NCBI RefSeq assembly: GCF_040807025.1
Contig: NC_090952.1
Location: 23,309,068-23,373,067, forward strand
Source of the DNA: Struthio camelus
Lineage: Eukaryota; Chordata; Aves; Struthioniformes; Struthionidae
Length of the DNA stretch: 64,000 nt
Direction of reading: 5' to 3'
This document shows positions 48,701 through 55,850 of the stretch, piece after piece. A model generated the notes under the pieces. That model was not told the DNA's origin. It worked only from the letters and a program-made list of their open reading frames with translations, and searched no databases. The position numbers and the translations under genes are program-made. Positions within the stretch are counted from its first letter, which is position 1. Each line of letters opens with the position of its first letter.

Positions 48701-50029
48701 TAATCAACAGGATAGGATGATTCAGGGAGGGCTCTAAACCTCCCAAAGCAAAGGTGATTTCTGTAGCATATTTTAATGAAACATCTGAAGTCAAGTTAAA
48801 CACTGAGATCTCAGCCATTTGAAGGCTGCAGTTAAGGGGAACAAGGAGTCCCGATTTTCTTCTCTTGCCACAACCTCGGGGCGCAGTCAGCACGTTAAAA
48901 CGCCACAGCCCTACTCGCCTCAATCCTGAGGAACAGGAAGGAGAGCAGGGACAAGGGAAGCCAGCCTTGCGAACGCCAAGTCCAGCTCAGCACGGCCTCA
49001 CGCAAGGATGTCTACCTGAGCCGCAATTATGAGTGCTTTACACAAAACAGGTGCGGAGGGGGGAATAAAAATAATAATTAAAAAAAAAAAAACAGGCCAT
49101 TGCATCTTCTGCTCCAGTTCTTGCACGGCGGAGCTGGAAGACAAGCTTCTACCGCCTCCGTCCTACGAACCACGGCGATGGCCCGGAGGCGGCAGCGCAG
49201 AGGGGGTGGCGAAGAGCCTCCGCCGCCGAGGAAAGCCGCCTCCAGGCCGCCGGTCCCGCATGCGCCACCGTCAAGGCCGCACCGGGCAGACCCAGGAGGC
49301 CGCTGCCCGGGCCCGGGCCCCGCAGCCCCCACAGGGACGGGGCGGGACGGGCACCACGGCAGCGGGAGGGCCGGGAGCCCCCCGCCGCCCTCCCCGCGGG
49401 GCGGCGGCCGCGGTAGCCGCTGAGGAGAGCGGCGCGGCGCGGCGCTGCGCTGCCGCCGCCTCACGGGAGGCGGGCGGGCAACGGCCCGGGAGGCGGAGCG
49501 CGCCCGCCCCCGGCAGGCCGGGGCGGTGAATCACGCACCCGTCGTCTCCTCCCCCCCCCTCCTCCATCTCAGCAGCGCCCTCAGCCTCTCTCCTCCATAC
49601 AAAAGCAAAATGTCCGCCATCTTCACAGGCTGCTGCTGCCGCCGCCGGGCCAGCCGGGGCTGCGCCGCGCCGCCGCCTCAGGGCGGGCGGCCCCGCGGCG
49701 CGGCCGGGGCGGCGGCCCGGGGGCCGGGGCACCGGGCAGGGGGCGTTTATTACCTTGATGCAGTAGGGCGGCTCGTCGAAAGTAACCAGCATGTACCTGT
49801 CGCCGCGGCTGGCCGGGTCCCGGGCCCGCAGCTGCGGAGAGAGCGGAGAGAGGCGGCGTGAGCGGGCGGAAGGGGGCGAGCGGGGCGGCGGGGCGACCCC
49901 CCCCGGCCCCGCACTCACCTTCATGAAGATCTCCACGGCGCCCTTGGCGATGTCCAGGTAGCTGGTGCCCAGATACGCCCGCTGGTTCATGGAAGCGGAC
50001 GTGTCTATGAGGAAGAGGAGGATCGGCAT
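7445..50029 (-). CDS. INTS6L: INTS6L (DDX26B): Integrator complex subunit 6-like, 18 coding exons
   Basis: This is the complete gene model: 18 exons, 2700 nt, 899 residues. The Integrator complex cleaves nascent RNA (snRNA 3' ends and promoter-proximal transcripts) and carries PP2A to the Pol II CTD. INTS6-family subunits bind the phosphatase module, and INTS6L is the paralogue of INTS6. The N-terminal VWA domain has a complete MIDAS: D9-x-S11-x-S13, the T86/T87 loop, and TDG at 129-131. Residues about 200-630 form the conserved INTS6 middle region. A basic nuclear-targeting stretch (KRRR, 658-661) precedes SP-rich sequence, and an acidic variable segment (705-820) follows. The C-terminal INTS6/SAGE1/DDX26B/CT45 domain spans about 822-885. 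Residues such as LQASGL, ALRSSFD and SYCVRTQ favour INTS6L over INTS6, which has LQAEGL, SLRTAFD and SYSVCSP. The start ATG has an ACC before it and directly opens the VWA first strand. Introns 3-8 and 10-17 are 0.3-1.9 kb and show no further exon I can support, apart from items listed separately. Confidence 0.96.
7969..8062 (-). CDS. INTS6L: INTS6L exon 17
   Basis: Encodes residues 836-866 plus two bases. It begins with [15 protein letters not shown] and ends with IKEAA, the core of the INTS6/SAGE1/CT45 C-terminal domain. The acceptor is a long T tract then TTTTAG. The donor GTTTGT is weaker than the gene's others. Confidence 0.95.
8063..10047 (-). other. INTS6L: INTS6L intron 16, with a possible cryptic exon
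   Basis: The intron is 1985 bp and GT-AG. It is mostly AT-rich with no repeat family I recognise. It contains a 36-codon ATG-initiated frame (9981-9874) that ends exactly at a near-perfect CAG|GTGAGT splice donor; see the findings. Splicing that block between exons 16 and 17 would not keep frame. Confidence 0.7.
10048..10440 (-). CDS. INTS6L: INTS6L exon 16 (acidic variable segment)
   Basis: At 393 nt this is the longest coding exon, encoding residues 705-835 plus one base. It starts [15 protein letters not shown] after TTTGCAG. It continues through a low-complexity, acidic, probably disordered stretch ([17 protein letters not shown]) and ends with [14 protein letters not shown], the start of the C-terminal domain. 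The donor is GTAAGT. Apart from its last 20 residues it matches the family poorly, as is usual for this linker. Confidence 0.93.
11203..11434 (-). CDS. INTS6L: INTS6L exon 15
   Basis: Encodes residues 628-704 plus one base. The conserved [17 protein letters not shown] opens the exon. A basic [17 protein letters not shown] block follows, with a likely nuclear-localisation stretch and SP phosphorylation sites, and then [12 protein letters not shown]. The acceptor is TTTTCAG and the donor GTATAT. Confidence 0.95.
11800..11942 (-). CDS. INTS6L: INTS6L exon 14
   Basis: Encodes residues 580-627 (the first codon is split). It is highly conserved: [16 protein letters not shown], then [18 protein letters not shown], ending GNPFKQDKK. 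The acceptor is GCTGCAG and the donor GTAGGG. Confidence 0.96.
12507..12630 (-). CDS. INTS6L: INTS6L exon 13
   Basis: Encodes residues 539-579 plus one base: [19 protein letters not shown], then [19 protein letters not shown], ending QDE. The acceptor is AACTAG and the donor GTAAGT. The block is diagnostic of the INTS6 family. Confidence 0.96.
13103..13318 (-). CDS. INTS6L: INTS6L exon 12
   Basis: Encodes residues 467-538, in phase 0 at both ends. It reads [15 protein letters not shown], then [28 protein letters not shown] and [12 protein letters not shown]. The acceptor is TTTTAG and the donor GTAAAC. KVPQE, KNHS and LLQGITGE match INTS6L rather than INTS6. Confidence 0.96.
14857..14967 (-). 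CDS. INTS6L: INTS6L exon 11
   Basis: Encodes residues 430-466: [18 protein letters not shown], then [19 protein letters not shown]. The exon is 111 nt with phase 0 at both ends. The acceptor is TTATAG and the donor GTAGTA. Confidence 0.96.
15723..15817 (-). CDS. INTS6L: INTS6L exon 10
   Basis: Encodes residues 398-429 (first codon split): [19 protein letters not shown], then [13 protein letters not shown]. The acceptor is TTGCAG and the donor GTATGT. Confidence 0.96.
15818..21885 (-). other. INTS6L: INTS6L intron 9
   Basis: The intron is 6.1 kb, GT-AG, and the second largest. It holds several long T/A homopolymers, for example T-runs near 18535-18556 and 21818-21834 on the plus strand. A GC-richer patch lies around 16375-16500. 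I see no interspersed repeat, conserved frame or RNA gene in it. Confidence 0.7.
21886..22018 (-). CDS. INTS6L: INTS6L exon 9
   Basis: Encodes residues 354-397 plus one base: [20 protein letters not shown], then [16 protein letters not shown] and YPVLLPLL. The acceptor is TATCAG and the donor GTAGGT. The [10 protein letters not shown] and TTLTC residues agree with INTS6L. Confidence 0.97.
23649..23801 (-). CDS. INTS6L: INTS6L exon 8
   Basis: Encodes residues 303-353: [18 protein letters not shown], then [18 protein letters not shown] and [15 protein letters not shown]. It is 153 nt with phase 0 at both ends. The acceptor is TTTTAG and the donor GTACTT, a moderate site. A pyrimidine-rich repeat (in the transcript sense) lies 75-140 nt upstream of the acceptor. 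Confidence 0.96.
23874..23942 (-). repeat. (GGGA)n(GA)n microsatellite, pyrimidine-rich in the INTS6L transcript
   Basis: On the plus strand this is a pure purine tract of GGGA units passing into GA units and imperfect GA/GAAA. In the INTS6L pre-mRNA it is a CU/CCCU-rich tract inside intron 7, about 75-140 nt before the exon 8 acceptor. That is a position where PTB or poly(C)-binding proteins commonly act. Any such binding is inference. Confidence 0.9.
24325..24342 (+). repeat. G18 homopolymer in INTS6L intron 7
   Basis: An uninterrupted run of 18 G on the plus strand (C in the INTS6L transcript), followed by further short G blocks. It could form a G-quadruplex, and its length in an assembly is often unreliable. 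Confidence 0.9.
24965..25128 (-). CDS. INTS6L: INTS6L exon 7
   Basis: Encodes residues 248-302: [18 protein letters not shown], then [20 protein letters not shown] and [17 protein letters not shown]. The acceptor is TTTTAG and the donor GTAAGT. The DGLVDSSRP insertion before QPWHSCHK is characteristic of INTS6L. Confidence 0.97.
27044..27172 (-). CDS. INTS6L: INTS6L exon 6
   Basis: Encodes residues 205-247 plus one base: [16 protein letters not shown], then [16 protein letters not shown] and [10 protein letters not shown]. The acceptor is TATAG and the donor [14 protein letters not shown] separates INTS6L from INTS6. Confidence 0.97.
28023..28206 (-). CDS. INTS6L: INTS6L exon 5
   Basis: Encodes residues 144-204 plus one base: [19 protein letters not shown], then [30 protein letters not shown] and QMCEVTG. 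It covers the second half of the VWA fold. The acceptor is TTGCTAG and the donor GTAACT. Confidence 0.97.
28534..28623 (-). CDS. INTS6L: INTS6L exon 4
   Basis: Encodes residues 114-143: [19 protein letters not shown], then [11 protein letters not shown]. It carries the third MIDAS loop (T129-D130-G131). The exon is 90 nt with phase 0 at both ends. The acceptor is TCTAG and the donor GTAAAC. Confidence 0.97.
28922..28949. repeat. 28-bp perfect palindrome in INTS6L intron 3
   Basis: TACGTTCAGGACA (28922-28934) is followed by a CA spacer and then its exact reverse complement (28937-28949). The centre reads GGACACATGTCC, loosely like a p53 half-site (RRRCWWGYYY) with a mismatch. Intron 3 (28624-29139) shows nothing else of note. 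Confidence 0.85.
29140..29289 (-). CDS. INTS6L: INTS6L exon 3
   Basis: Encodes residues 64-113: [18 protein letters not shown], then [18 protein letters not shown] and [14 protein letters not shown]. It carries the second MIDAS loop (T86/T87). The exon is 150 nt with phase 0 at both ends. The acceptor is TTTCAG and the donor GTAACA. Confidence 0.97.
29856..29879 (+). repeat. A13G11 homopolymer junction
   Basis: Thirteen A run directly into eleven G with no interruption, inside intron 2. A second A11G12 junction of the same form occurs at 40501-40523. Confidence 0.9.
39680..39720. repeat. A17(TA)13 microsatellite
   Basis: A run of 17 A passes directly into about 13 TA units within intron 2. 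The TA tract is self-complementary, so it could be unstable and variable in length between individuals. Confidence 0.9.
40501..40523 (+). repeat. A11G12 homopolymer junction
   Basis: Eleven A are followed directly by twelve G in intron 2, the same architecture as at 29856-29879. Confidence 0.9.
42395..42411 (+). repeat. G17 homopolymer
   Basis: Seventeen uninterrupted G on the plus strand in intron 2 (C in the INTS6L transcript). Its length should be treated as approximate in any assembly. Confidence 0.9.
49614..49623 (-). promoter_or_regulatory. YY1-like site at the 5' end of intron 2
   Basis: CCGCCATCTT on the plus strand reads AAGATGGCGG on the minus strand, matching the YY1 core (AANATGGCGGC). 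It lies about 130 nt past the exon 2 donor. Functional YY1 sites are frequent just downstream of transcription starts in CpG-island promoters. Binding here is inference. Confidence 0.6.
49754..49831 (-). CDS. INTS6L: INTS6L exon 2
   Basis: Encodes residues 38-63: [18 protein letters not shown], then DEPPYCIK. The exon is 78 nt with phase 0 at both ends. The acceptor is CCGCAG and the donor GTAATA. It forms the second strand region of the VWA domain. The frame stays open into intron 2 for 160 more codons. Confidence 0.97.
49919..50029 (-). CDS. INTS6L: INTS6L exon 1 with start codon
   Basis: Encodes residues 1-37. The ATG at 50027-50029 has A at -3 relative to the start (ACCATG). It begins [15 protein letters not shown], the VWA first strand with the D-x-S-x-S MIDAS motif, and ends [12 protein letters not shown]. 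The donor GTGAGT is strong. An in-frame GTG lies 55 codons upstream with no intervening stop, but the family invariably starts at MPILLF. Confidence 0.97.
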
Positions 50030-50224
50030 GGTCCAGGCAGAGCCCCGGCCCGCCGGGCACCCCGCGGGGAGGAGGGGGGAAGCGGCTGACCCCCCCCCCG
50101 GCTGGCCACCCGCCTGTGCGCCCGCCCGCCCGCCCGCTCCGGCTCCGCTCCGGCTCCCGCCGCTGCGGCTCGTTACTGAGCTGCCTGTGTTCACTGAGAC
50201 TCAACTTCTCTTCCCTGAGCCTCC

Positions 50225-50290
50225 ACCAGCACCATGTGACCAGCGCGCACGCCATTGGCTGCCAATTATACCCGCATTTGCATATTCATG
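50225..50290 (-). promoter_or_regulatory. INTS6L: INTS6L core promoter: octamer, TATA-like, paired CCAAT boxes, E-box
   Basis: Reading towards INTS6L there is an octamer ATGCAAAT (50276-50283), a TATAAT-like string (about 50265-50270), an inverted pair of CCAAT boxes forming the perfect palindrome ATTGGCTGCCAAT (50254-50266), and an E-box of the CATGTGAC type (50233-50240). All lie 200-255 bp upstream of the ATG. The combination suits NF-Y, POU and bHLH-ZIP binding. The start of transcription is not visible from sequence but probably lies at about 50.1-50.23 kb. Confidence 0.65.
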
Positions 50291-50926
50291 AAGGCGGGGG
50301 GGTGGGGAGGCGGCGGGGTGACAAGGGACGCGGGGCGGCGGCGGGAGGCGCCGCGGGGGTCCCTGCGCGCGCGGAGCGCCGCACCTGTCACCGCCCCCTG
50401 CCTCGGCGGCCCCGCGGGGCTCCCCGCGCCTCGCCGCAGGGGCGGCCCCGCCGAGCCCCGGCCCGGCCCGGCCGCGGCGCCCCGCGTGGGCCTCGACGCC
50501 CGCGGCGGCGGGGAGGCCGGCGGGGCCGCCCGAGCGGGCAGCAGCTCCCAGCCGGCCTGGTAAAACAAGCCGAGCAGCTCGGCTAATCGCCTCCGTGACA
50601 TAATCGCCCCGCTTCTGGTGTCCGGAGGTTTGGCTTAAGCGCTCTAAATCCTTCCTTGGCCCTTCCGCGGGCGATGGCGTTCTGCCGGTGTGACAGCCCT
50701 CGCCAGGGCTCCCCCAGCGCCTGGCCGCCGTCGTTCGGTACCTACCGCCCCGACGTACTCCCAGAGCACCTCGCAACAGCTCGATGAAGGCAGGGTGATA
50801 AAAAATAATGAGCTGCGGCAGAACTGGAAATACACATAGCCCCTGTTGTCGTTTCCTACCGCTCAGGCCGCAGCACAAAGCGGCTCAGGCTGAAGGAGAA
50901 GGGCTCGAGGTGTTCCTCTGCCTCGG

Positions 50927-51030
50927 CAAAATGGCGCGGCCTGCGCGCTTGGCCAGCGACGACAAAATGGCGCGGCCTGCGCGCTTGGCCAGCGACGACA
51001 AAATGGCGCGCGGCCTGCAGGCTCGGCTGG
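50927..51030 (+). repeat. 36-bp tandem repeats each carrying a YY1-like AAAATGGCG motif
   Basis: Two exact 36-bp units (50927-50962 and 50963-50998) are followed by a partial, diverged third unit (50999 to about 51030). Each begins CAAAATGGCGCG, so AAAATGGCG recurs at precise 36-bp spacing (50928, 50964, 51000). The unit length is a multiple of three and the plus-strand frame stays open. AAAATGGCG is close to the YY1 consensus. The array lies about 0.9 kb upstream of the INTS6L ATG, at the far edge of the CpG island, and all motifs point away from INTS6L. Confidence 0.85.
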
Positions 51031-51181
51031 TCCTGGGCCCGGGCGGCTACTACCGGCCGCCACCGGGTCGGAGTAGCCAGGCGAAGGGGCTGCTTCGCGC
51101 GATGCCTGCTCAGGAGCGCTCGTGTGCCTCCAGGATCCGATCTGAGAATCACAAAAGCAGCACTGTCAGCCTGAATCTCAG
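50930..51181 (+). ncRNA. Candidate first exon of a divergent transcript
   Basis: A plus-strand splice donor CTCAG|GTAAAA at 51181/51182 follows the YY1-like repeats on the side of the CpG island facing away from INTS6L. The frame through it (50808-51185) has no resemblance to a known protein and stops at the donor itself, so a noncoding transcript is likelier. In human, an INTS6L antisense RNA gene occupies the corresponding head-to-head position. The exon start is a guess, and transcription is inferred. Confidence 0.25.
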
Positions 51182-54100
51182 GTAAAAATAATAATTAAGT
51201 AACAAATAATACTTTCCAGCGCTTCTACGTTCAGAGGTTCTTTCCACAGGGTTTTGGTTTTTTTTTTTTGCACCTCATTTGAACAATAGGAAAAGAGTTG
51301 GTTTCAGTTTTCACACCCTTTTCCTGAAGCCTTTGGAGAATACTGGCGTTTCACAATACCACAGGTGAATTCAAAAATCCCCCTCGCAAAGCTATTTGCA
51401 TTGCAAAATATGAACATTCGTAAAGATAATACTACTTTAATTATTATTAAAGATAGTATTTGATCTTCATCAAAATAATCACAGATGTAATTCCATGTAA
51501 TTCGCAGATGTACTTGTCCCCTTTATCTCATCACCAAAAAAGAATCTGAAGACAGGATGCTAGTCAGTCTCTACATTTGCTTTAGAAAGAGGTTTATATT
51601 TTTAAAATCTTAGTTTCTGCCAGTTCTTTTCATGTAGTATAAAATTATGTAAGTAGTGGACCATAAGTGGAAAAATTAATAGCTGAAAAGTGGTTCATAC
51701 TGAAAACAAATACTGTCAAACCTGAGATCTCTCCATTCAGCTATCCAAGTTAAGTTATATATATGTGAGTGCAATTGTCATTAAGGTGTCTGAAAGTTAA
51801 CAATCATGGAAAGAATGCCAGAAGGGATAAATATTTTTACATAAACGTAGTACACATGAACGGAGCCAGACTGAGAGAAATGGATTTTGAATCTCTACAG
51901 ATAAGACAAAATGCAGGTACCAGTAGTGCCAGCTTTCCCATGTTTATGTCCTGCTCTAGGAAAGGCAACTCCTAGATACATAATAGGTATGTTAAGGACT
52001 GAATGGAAACTAAACTATTGGTAGAAGATGCCAGCTAATAACACTAGGTCCCTGCACCGAGAACTTGCTGAGGCTACCTATGCATTGCTGTCACATCAAC
52101 CGAATGACATCAGAGACTAACTTTTGATACCAGCTGACCTCAGCCAATTCAAACTGGCAGTCTCGAGGTCCTGCGTCCTGCAGTGTCCTCAAGGCGGCCT
52201 ATGTGAAACACTAAACAATAATTTAAAGTTCATTCTCTCACCAAATATTTTTATTCTGGACTGCCAAAAACCTAACAGGCACTTCTCCCACGTCCAAACA
52301 TAATATTTAAAGGTCAAGACAGACCTCTCTTGTTTCCAGTTTCGGAGGCTGACCTTTCCAAGGGTAGCAGCAGGCAAGGTTCACACACTCTCCCTCTCTC
52401 TCTCTTGAGGATTTTGGCTTTTGGAGCTTGCTCCTGCTGGACTCTGCAAGAGCTGAGGTCTAGCAATTTTATGGCACAGTGCAAGACATTTATTTAGTTT
52501 AATGAGACTTTTTTACTCCTGAAAATACTGGACACCATGGTTGCTAATGTGCATAAAGGCAGTTGCAGTGAGTCGTGCTTTACTGCTGCCCGTTGTACGC
52601 AACTCTATACGCTTTGTGTTTGCGTTGCTGACTACTTGGCAGCTATGGTGATAGACATTCGCTACATCTATAAAGTTTAAAGTTCTCTTGATTTTCAGTT
52701 GAAATCACTCTCATCTAAATTCCTTCAACTGCGATACTTAAAGAAATTGTCTCTGTGGGGAAATTAATCAGAACAGCTACTGCAGATTAAGCTCTCCTAT
52801 AATTAAATATTTTGAAATAGCTCCTGTGTAGGTATTCTATCCCGGCATAAAAAGGAATATTATTCAGGAAGAATGGTTTCAGTCAATTTCTGACCAGACA
52901 AATCAGTCTTATTTTTCTCTGCTGTGCTGATAAGTTGTTATTTTTCTGTTCCCTGTCCTCACACAGCTTAAGATCTAAGCTGTTGCTGCGTCTAACAGGA
53001 TTTTAGCTCCAACAGTCTTCCTTACTTTTTAATGCTTTTGTATTGCTTTGTCTGTTACTTTTTTTCTCACCTAGCTGCCTTCTGACCTGAACAAGTCTTA
53101 TATCTGGGAGACACTAGCCCCGCTCCTTTAGGCCCTGAAGGAGGTCAGCTCTGACACTGATTAGCCTTCTGAATTTGGAATACGCTTGATACCTTAGTCA
53201 GAAATATCTCCTTAAAATCTGGATCAACAGCTAAATCCTTCAAACCTCTCTCCTCCTTCTGTGGCTCCCTAGCTGTCTTGTAATGCAGCCACCCTGGCCG
53301 CTCTTCTACTTGGTTTCAAAGGCTTCAAGCCAGAGCAGAAATGGCAACTGTTAAATCATTATAAAAATACTGATTAATCCATACAGTGACTTGGGAGGTA
53401 AGCTGCTATCATACAGAGAAGGAGCTGCCACCAGGGCTGCGGGACTTGCTCAGTACCCCACCAGACATAAGTTTCAGTACCACGGTGAGAATTCAGAAGT
53501 TTTAGCTCCTTGCCTACCCATAAATCTGTACTGTCCCTGTCGGAAAGATGAAATGTCGTATTTAAGTAAAGAGTTTGTGTACAGCTGAACTCCTCTAGGA
53601 AAGGTAAGAAATCTCGCTAAACAATAACTTCTCCTTCTGCGGCGTCAGTAACTGTGTGGCAGGGTAAGAGTATGGGGAATTGTGTTCAAGATGGCAGAAG
53701 CTGAGCAAATGCAAGTCCTCGCATATAGCATGCTGTGTCAGGGTGAGATATTCTCACCTGACAGCAGTTAGCCACTCTTCAGCCAGACGCTGGAAGAGGA
53801 CAGGATGCTTCTGTCCATGTGTCACACAGGCCCTTCTGAAAAAATCAGCCCGTTATTTTGTTAGATATTGCTCAGCAGCACTTTTTTTTCCTGATTTTGT
53901 ACTTAAACTACAAACATCCACAAAACTATAAGTCAGCCCTTAAAAATTTCTACCCCTTTCACTTACTCCATCCATCTCCTTTCTGCAGTCATTCCACTGA
54001 AGACAAGTAAGAGCTTGGGAGTCTGATCCAAAACTCACTGTCGTAGCAGTAGACTCTGCCTTTCAGGAGTTTGGGTTTGCAGATTGGAGGACAGTAACTG

Positions 54101-55764
54101 CAGCTTAGGCGTAAATCCCACGTTACTGTGGGCCCTCAGACTTCGAGTGTGTAAATCTCCCATGGAGATGTGCACCTGCATCTCTTTTCACAGGCTCCAG
54201 TGAATTCAACAGTTCCATTTTCAGCTGAATTATAAGGATGAGACAACAGATACATGTCCTGACTGCAGCACATTTTGTGCTGATTTATTGACGGTGCATA
54301 AATACCACACCATAACTGTCATATTTAACCACAGAAAAGAAAGCTATATGCTCAGGAAAATAACTCAAGGGAAGTCTAAGATTTTCATTAAGTCATGCCA
54401 CCTCTCCCAGGCACTTCAGAAAAAGAGGCCTAATAGGGTAGGGGCAGGGTGCGGTCAGCACTATATTCTCCCTGCGTCCCTGAGGGGCAGAGCAGCCCTT
54501 TGCGAGGCGTGGCACAGTGTGCGGGAGGTGGGGGAAGCACACCATGCCCATCACTCCTGTTGGTACCAGGCTAAGGGGAGAGGTGCGAAGCTCCAGCTGG
54601 GCTCCTCGCTGCACAGTGGTTCCTGGAGAGCCACTGCTGGCAGGGTGCAATGCAAGGGCAACAACGCACAAACACAGCACCACAAAACAAAGATTGGAAC
54701 CGCATGTTTGTGGCACTTTCAAAGTCAGGAGGGGACCCGGGGCCCTTGGACCGCTGCGAACTGCCAGCCACTTCTACCAAAGAGCATCACAGCGTGAAGG
54801 GCTCCCAAGGACCTCTCCTCTTTCTGCAAGATATTCGTGTGAGCACAGATGACACTGCCCCTGGTCCAAAGGTGAAAGCCAGACCACGGCAGCCTGCACA
54901 ACAACAGGCACAGCTTAATTTCCATTTTGCTTTAAAGACCAATAAAAAGGGGATGAGGAAGTGATTGGTTGCTTAAGATGGTGGGTCATTTTGCAATAAT
55001 GGTAGATAAGCAAAAATCTGACAAAATGTCTCCGAGGAAACATAAAATAAATTCATGAAGCAGCACTCTGAGCAGCAAAACAAGCTGGAACAAATTTCCA
55101 CACAGGGAAGGCTTTTCATATGACAGCTGGTCTCAAAGTCCAAAAGTCTCTCCAGAGAACAAAAAACATTTTTTAAAAGTTTGAAAAAACTTTCTGACCA
55201 CTAAAAAAGAAACTGAAAGCCTCTCGGTAAATTCAGCAGACTGGAGGAATGAGTTTTACTGTACACATGAAGAGGAGAAAAAGAAATGAAAGTACTGCAC
55301 ATATCCATACATATGCAGAGAGGTACAAAACCGAAAGTATGCGTTCAGGTTTAGTGCATCTTTGTGATCGAACCGCAAATAGTGTCGGATTAATGGTATT
55401 GGCTCCTTTTCCTCAGCTCCAAGACCCCATATGTCTCACTGTGCTTTCCCTATGCAAAGATTGTGCTTTCTCTCTCAGAAATATTGGTGACACTGGAGCT
55501 TATTCTGGGGGAAGAGAGGGAAGGAGAAGGATTTCTGGCTGGCTGAGGCACGGCGGCAGCTCTTGCACCATCTCTTCTCTAGCTCTCTGCAGGGCGCAGG
55601 CGACATGTGCGCATCAGGCGGGTAACCCTGCGGGAATCGAGGCTCTCAGGGCGGTGCTGGAGGAGCCCTGAGGATGCTCCAGCCCAAAGGTGTTTTTGAA
55701 TTGACAGCCGGCCAAGAACTGAAGCGAAATTCCCTGTTACTTCCTTTTACTAGTCTTATGCTAA

Positions 55765-55850
55765 GTGTTGCTAAGCCATACCTGGGAATCAGGCCAAATC
55801 AGCTTGGGATCTTTGGATGAAAGGCATTATTAAAAAAAAAAAATCCAGAG
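55765..55850 (+). repeat. Tail of an ancient SINE/LINE-type repeat (tentative)
   Basis: The string 'gggatctttggatgaaagg' followed by a CATTATT-A-rich end matches the 3' tail (gggatc..tggatgaaaggcgctat..) seen in many copies of old amniote interspersed repeats. The family name cannot be given from memory with certainty. Confidence 0.45.

Larger units (their letters stand above)
29290..49753 (-). other. INTS6L: INTS6L intron 2 (20.5 kb)
   Basis: This is the large first long intron of the gene. Its 5' 0.6 kb is part of the CpG island and contains a YY1-like site (49614-49623). The rest is AT-rich and almost free of recognisable transposons, with many homopolymers: A13G11 at 29856-29879, G13 at 30729-30741, A11G12 at 40501-40523, C11 at 41112-41122, G17 at 42395-42411 and C10 at 43408-43417. 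There is also an A17(TA)13 tract at 39680-39720. A slightly GC-richer block at about 30.4-32.2 kb includes a 185-codon minus-strand frame (31632-31075) that I do not recognise. No further exon can be supported. Confidence 0.75.
49110..51100. promoter_or_regulatory. INTS6L: CpG island covering the INTS6L 5' end and promoter
   Basis: About 2 kb of strongly GC- and CpG-rich sequence stands out sharply from AT-rich flanks. It includes the start of intron 2, exons 1 and 2, the 87-bp intron 1, the 5'UTR, the promoter and the upstream tandem repeats. This is typical of a housekeeping vertebrate promoter and often supports divergent transcription. The boundaries are judged by eye. Confidence 0.85.

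Noticed and set aside
29290..49753. Intronic box C/D snoRNA or microRNA hairpins in intron 2
   Set aside because: Isolated TGATGA-like or hairpin strings occur, but none came with the correct paired boxes, terminal stem and spacing by eye. A snoRNA/miRNA covariance search would be needed to claim one.
7445..50029. Gene is INTS6 rather than INTS6L
   Set aside because: LQASGL, ALRSSFD, SYCVRTQ, the DGLVDSSRP insert, TTLTC, KVPQE and LLRRPQSPP all fit INTS6L as I recall it. INTS6 has different residues at these positions.
50030..50194. In-frame 55-codon N-terminal extension of INTS6L starting at a GTG
   Set aside because: The frame is open, but it begins at GTG, lies in the GC-rich 5'UTR, and all INTS6-family proteins begin at MPILLF with a good ATG context.
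49029..50878. Many long overlapping open frames on both strands (up to 225 codons)
   Set aside because: GC-rich CpG-island sequence has few stop codons. The Ala/Gly/Pro/Arg-rich translations are shadows with no conserved domain.
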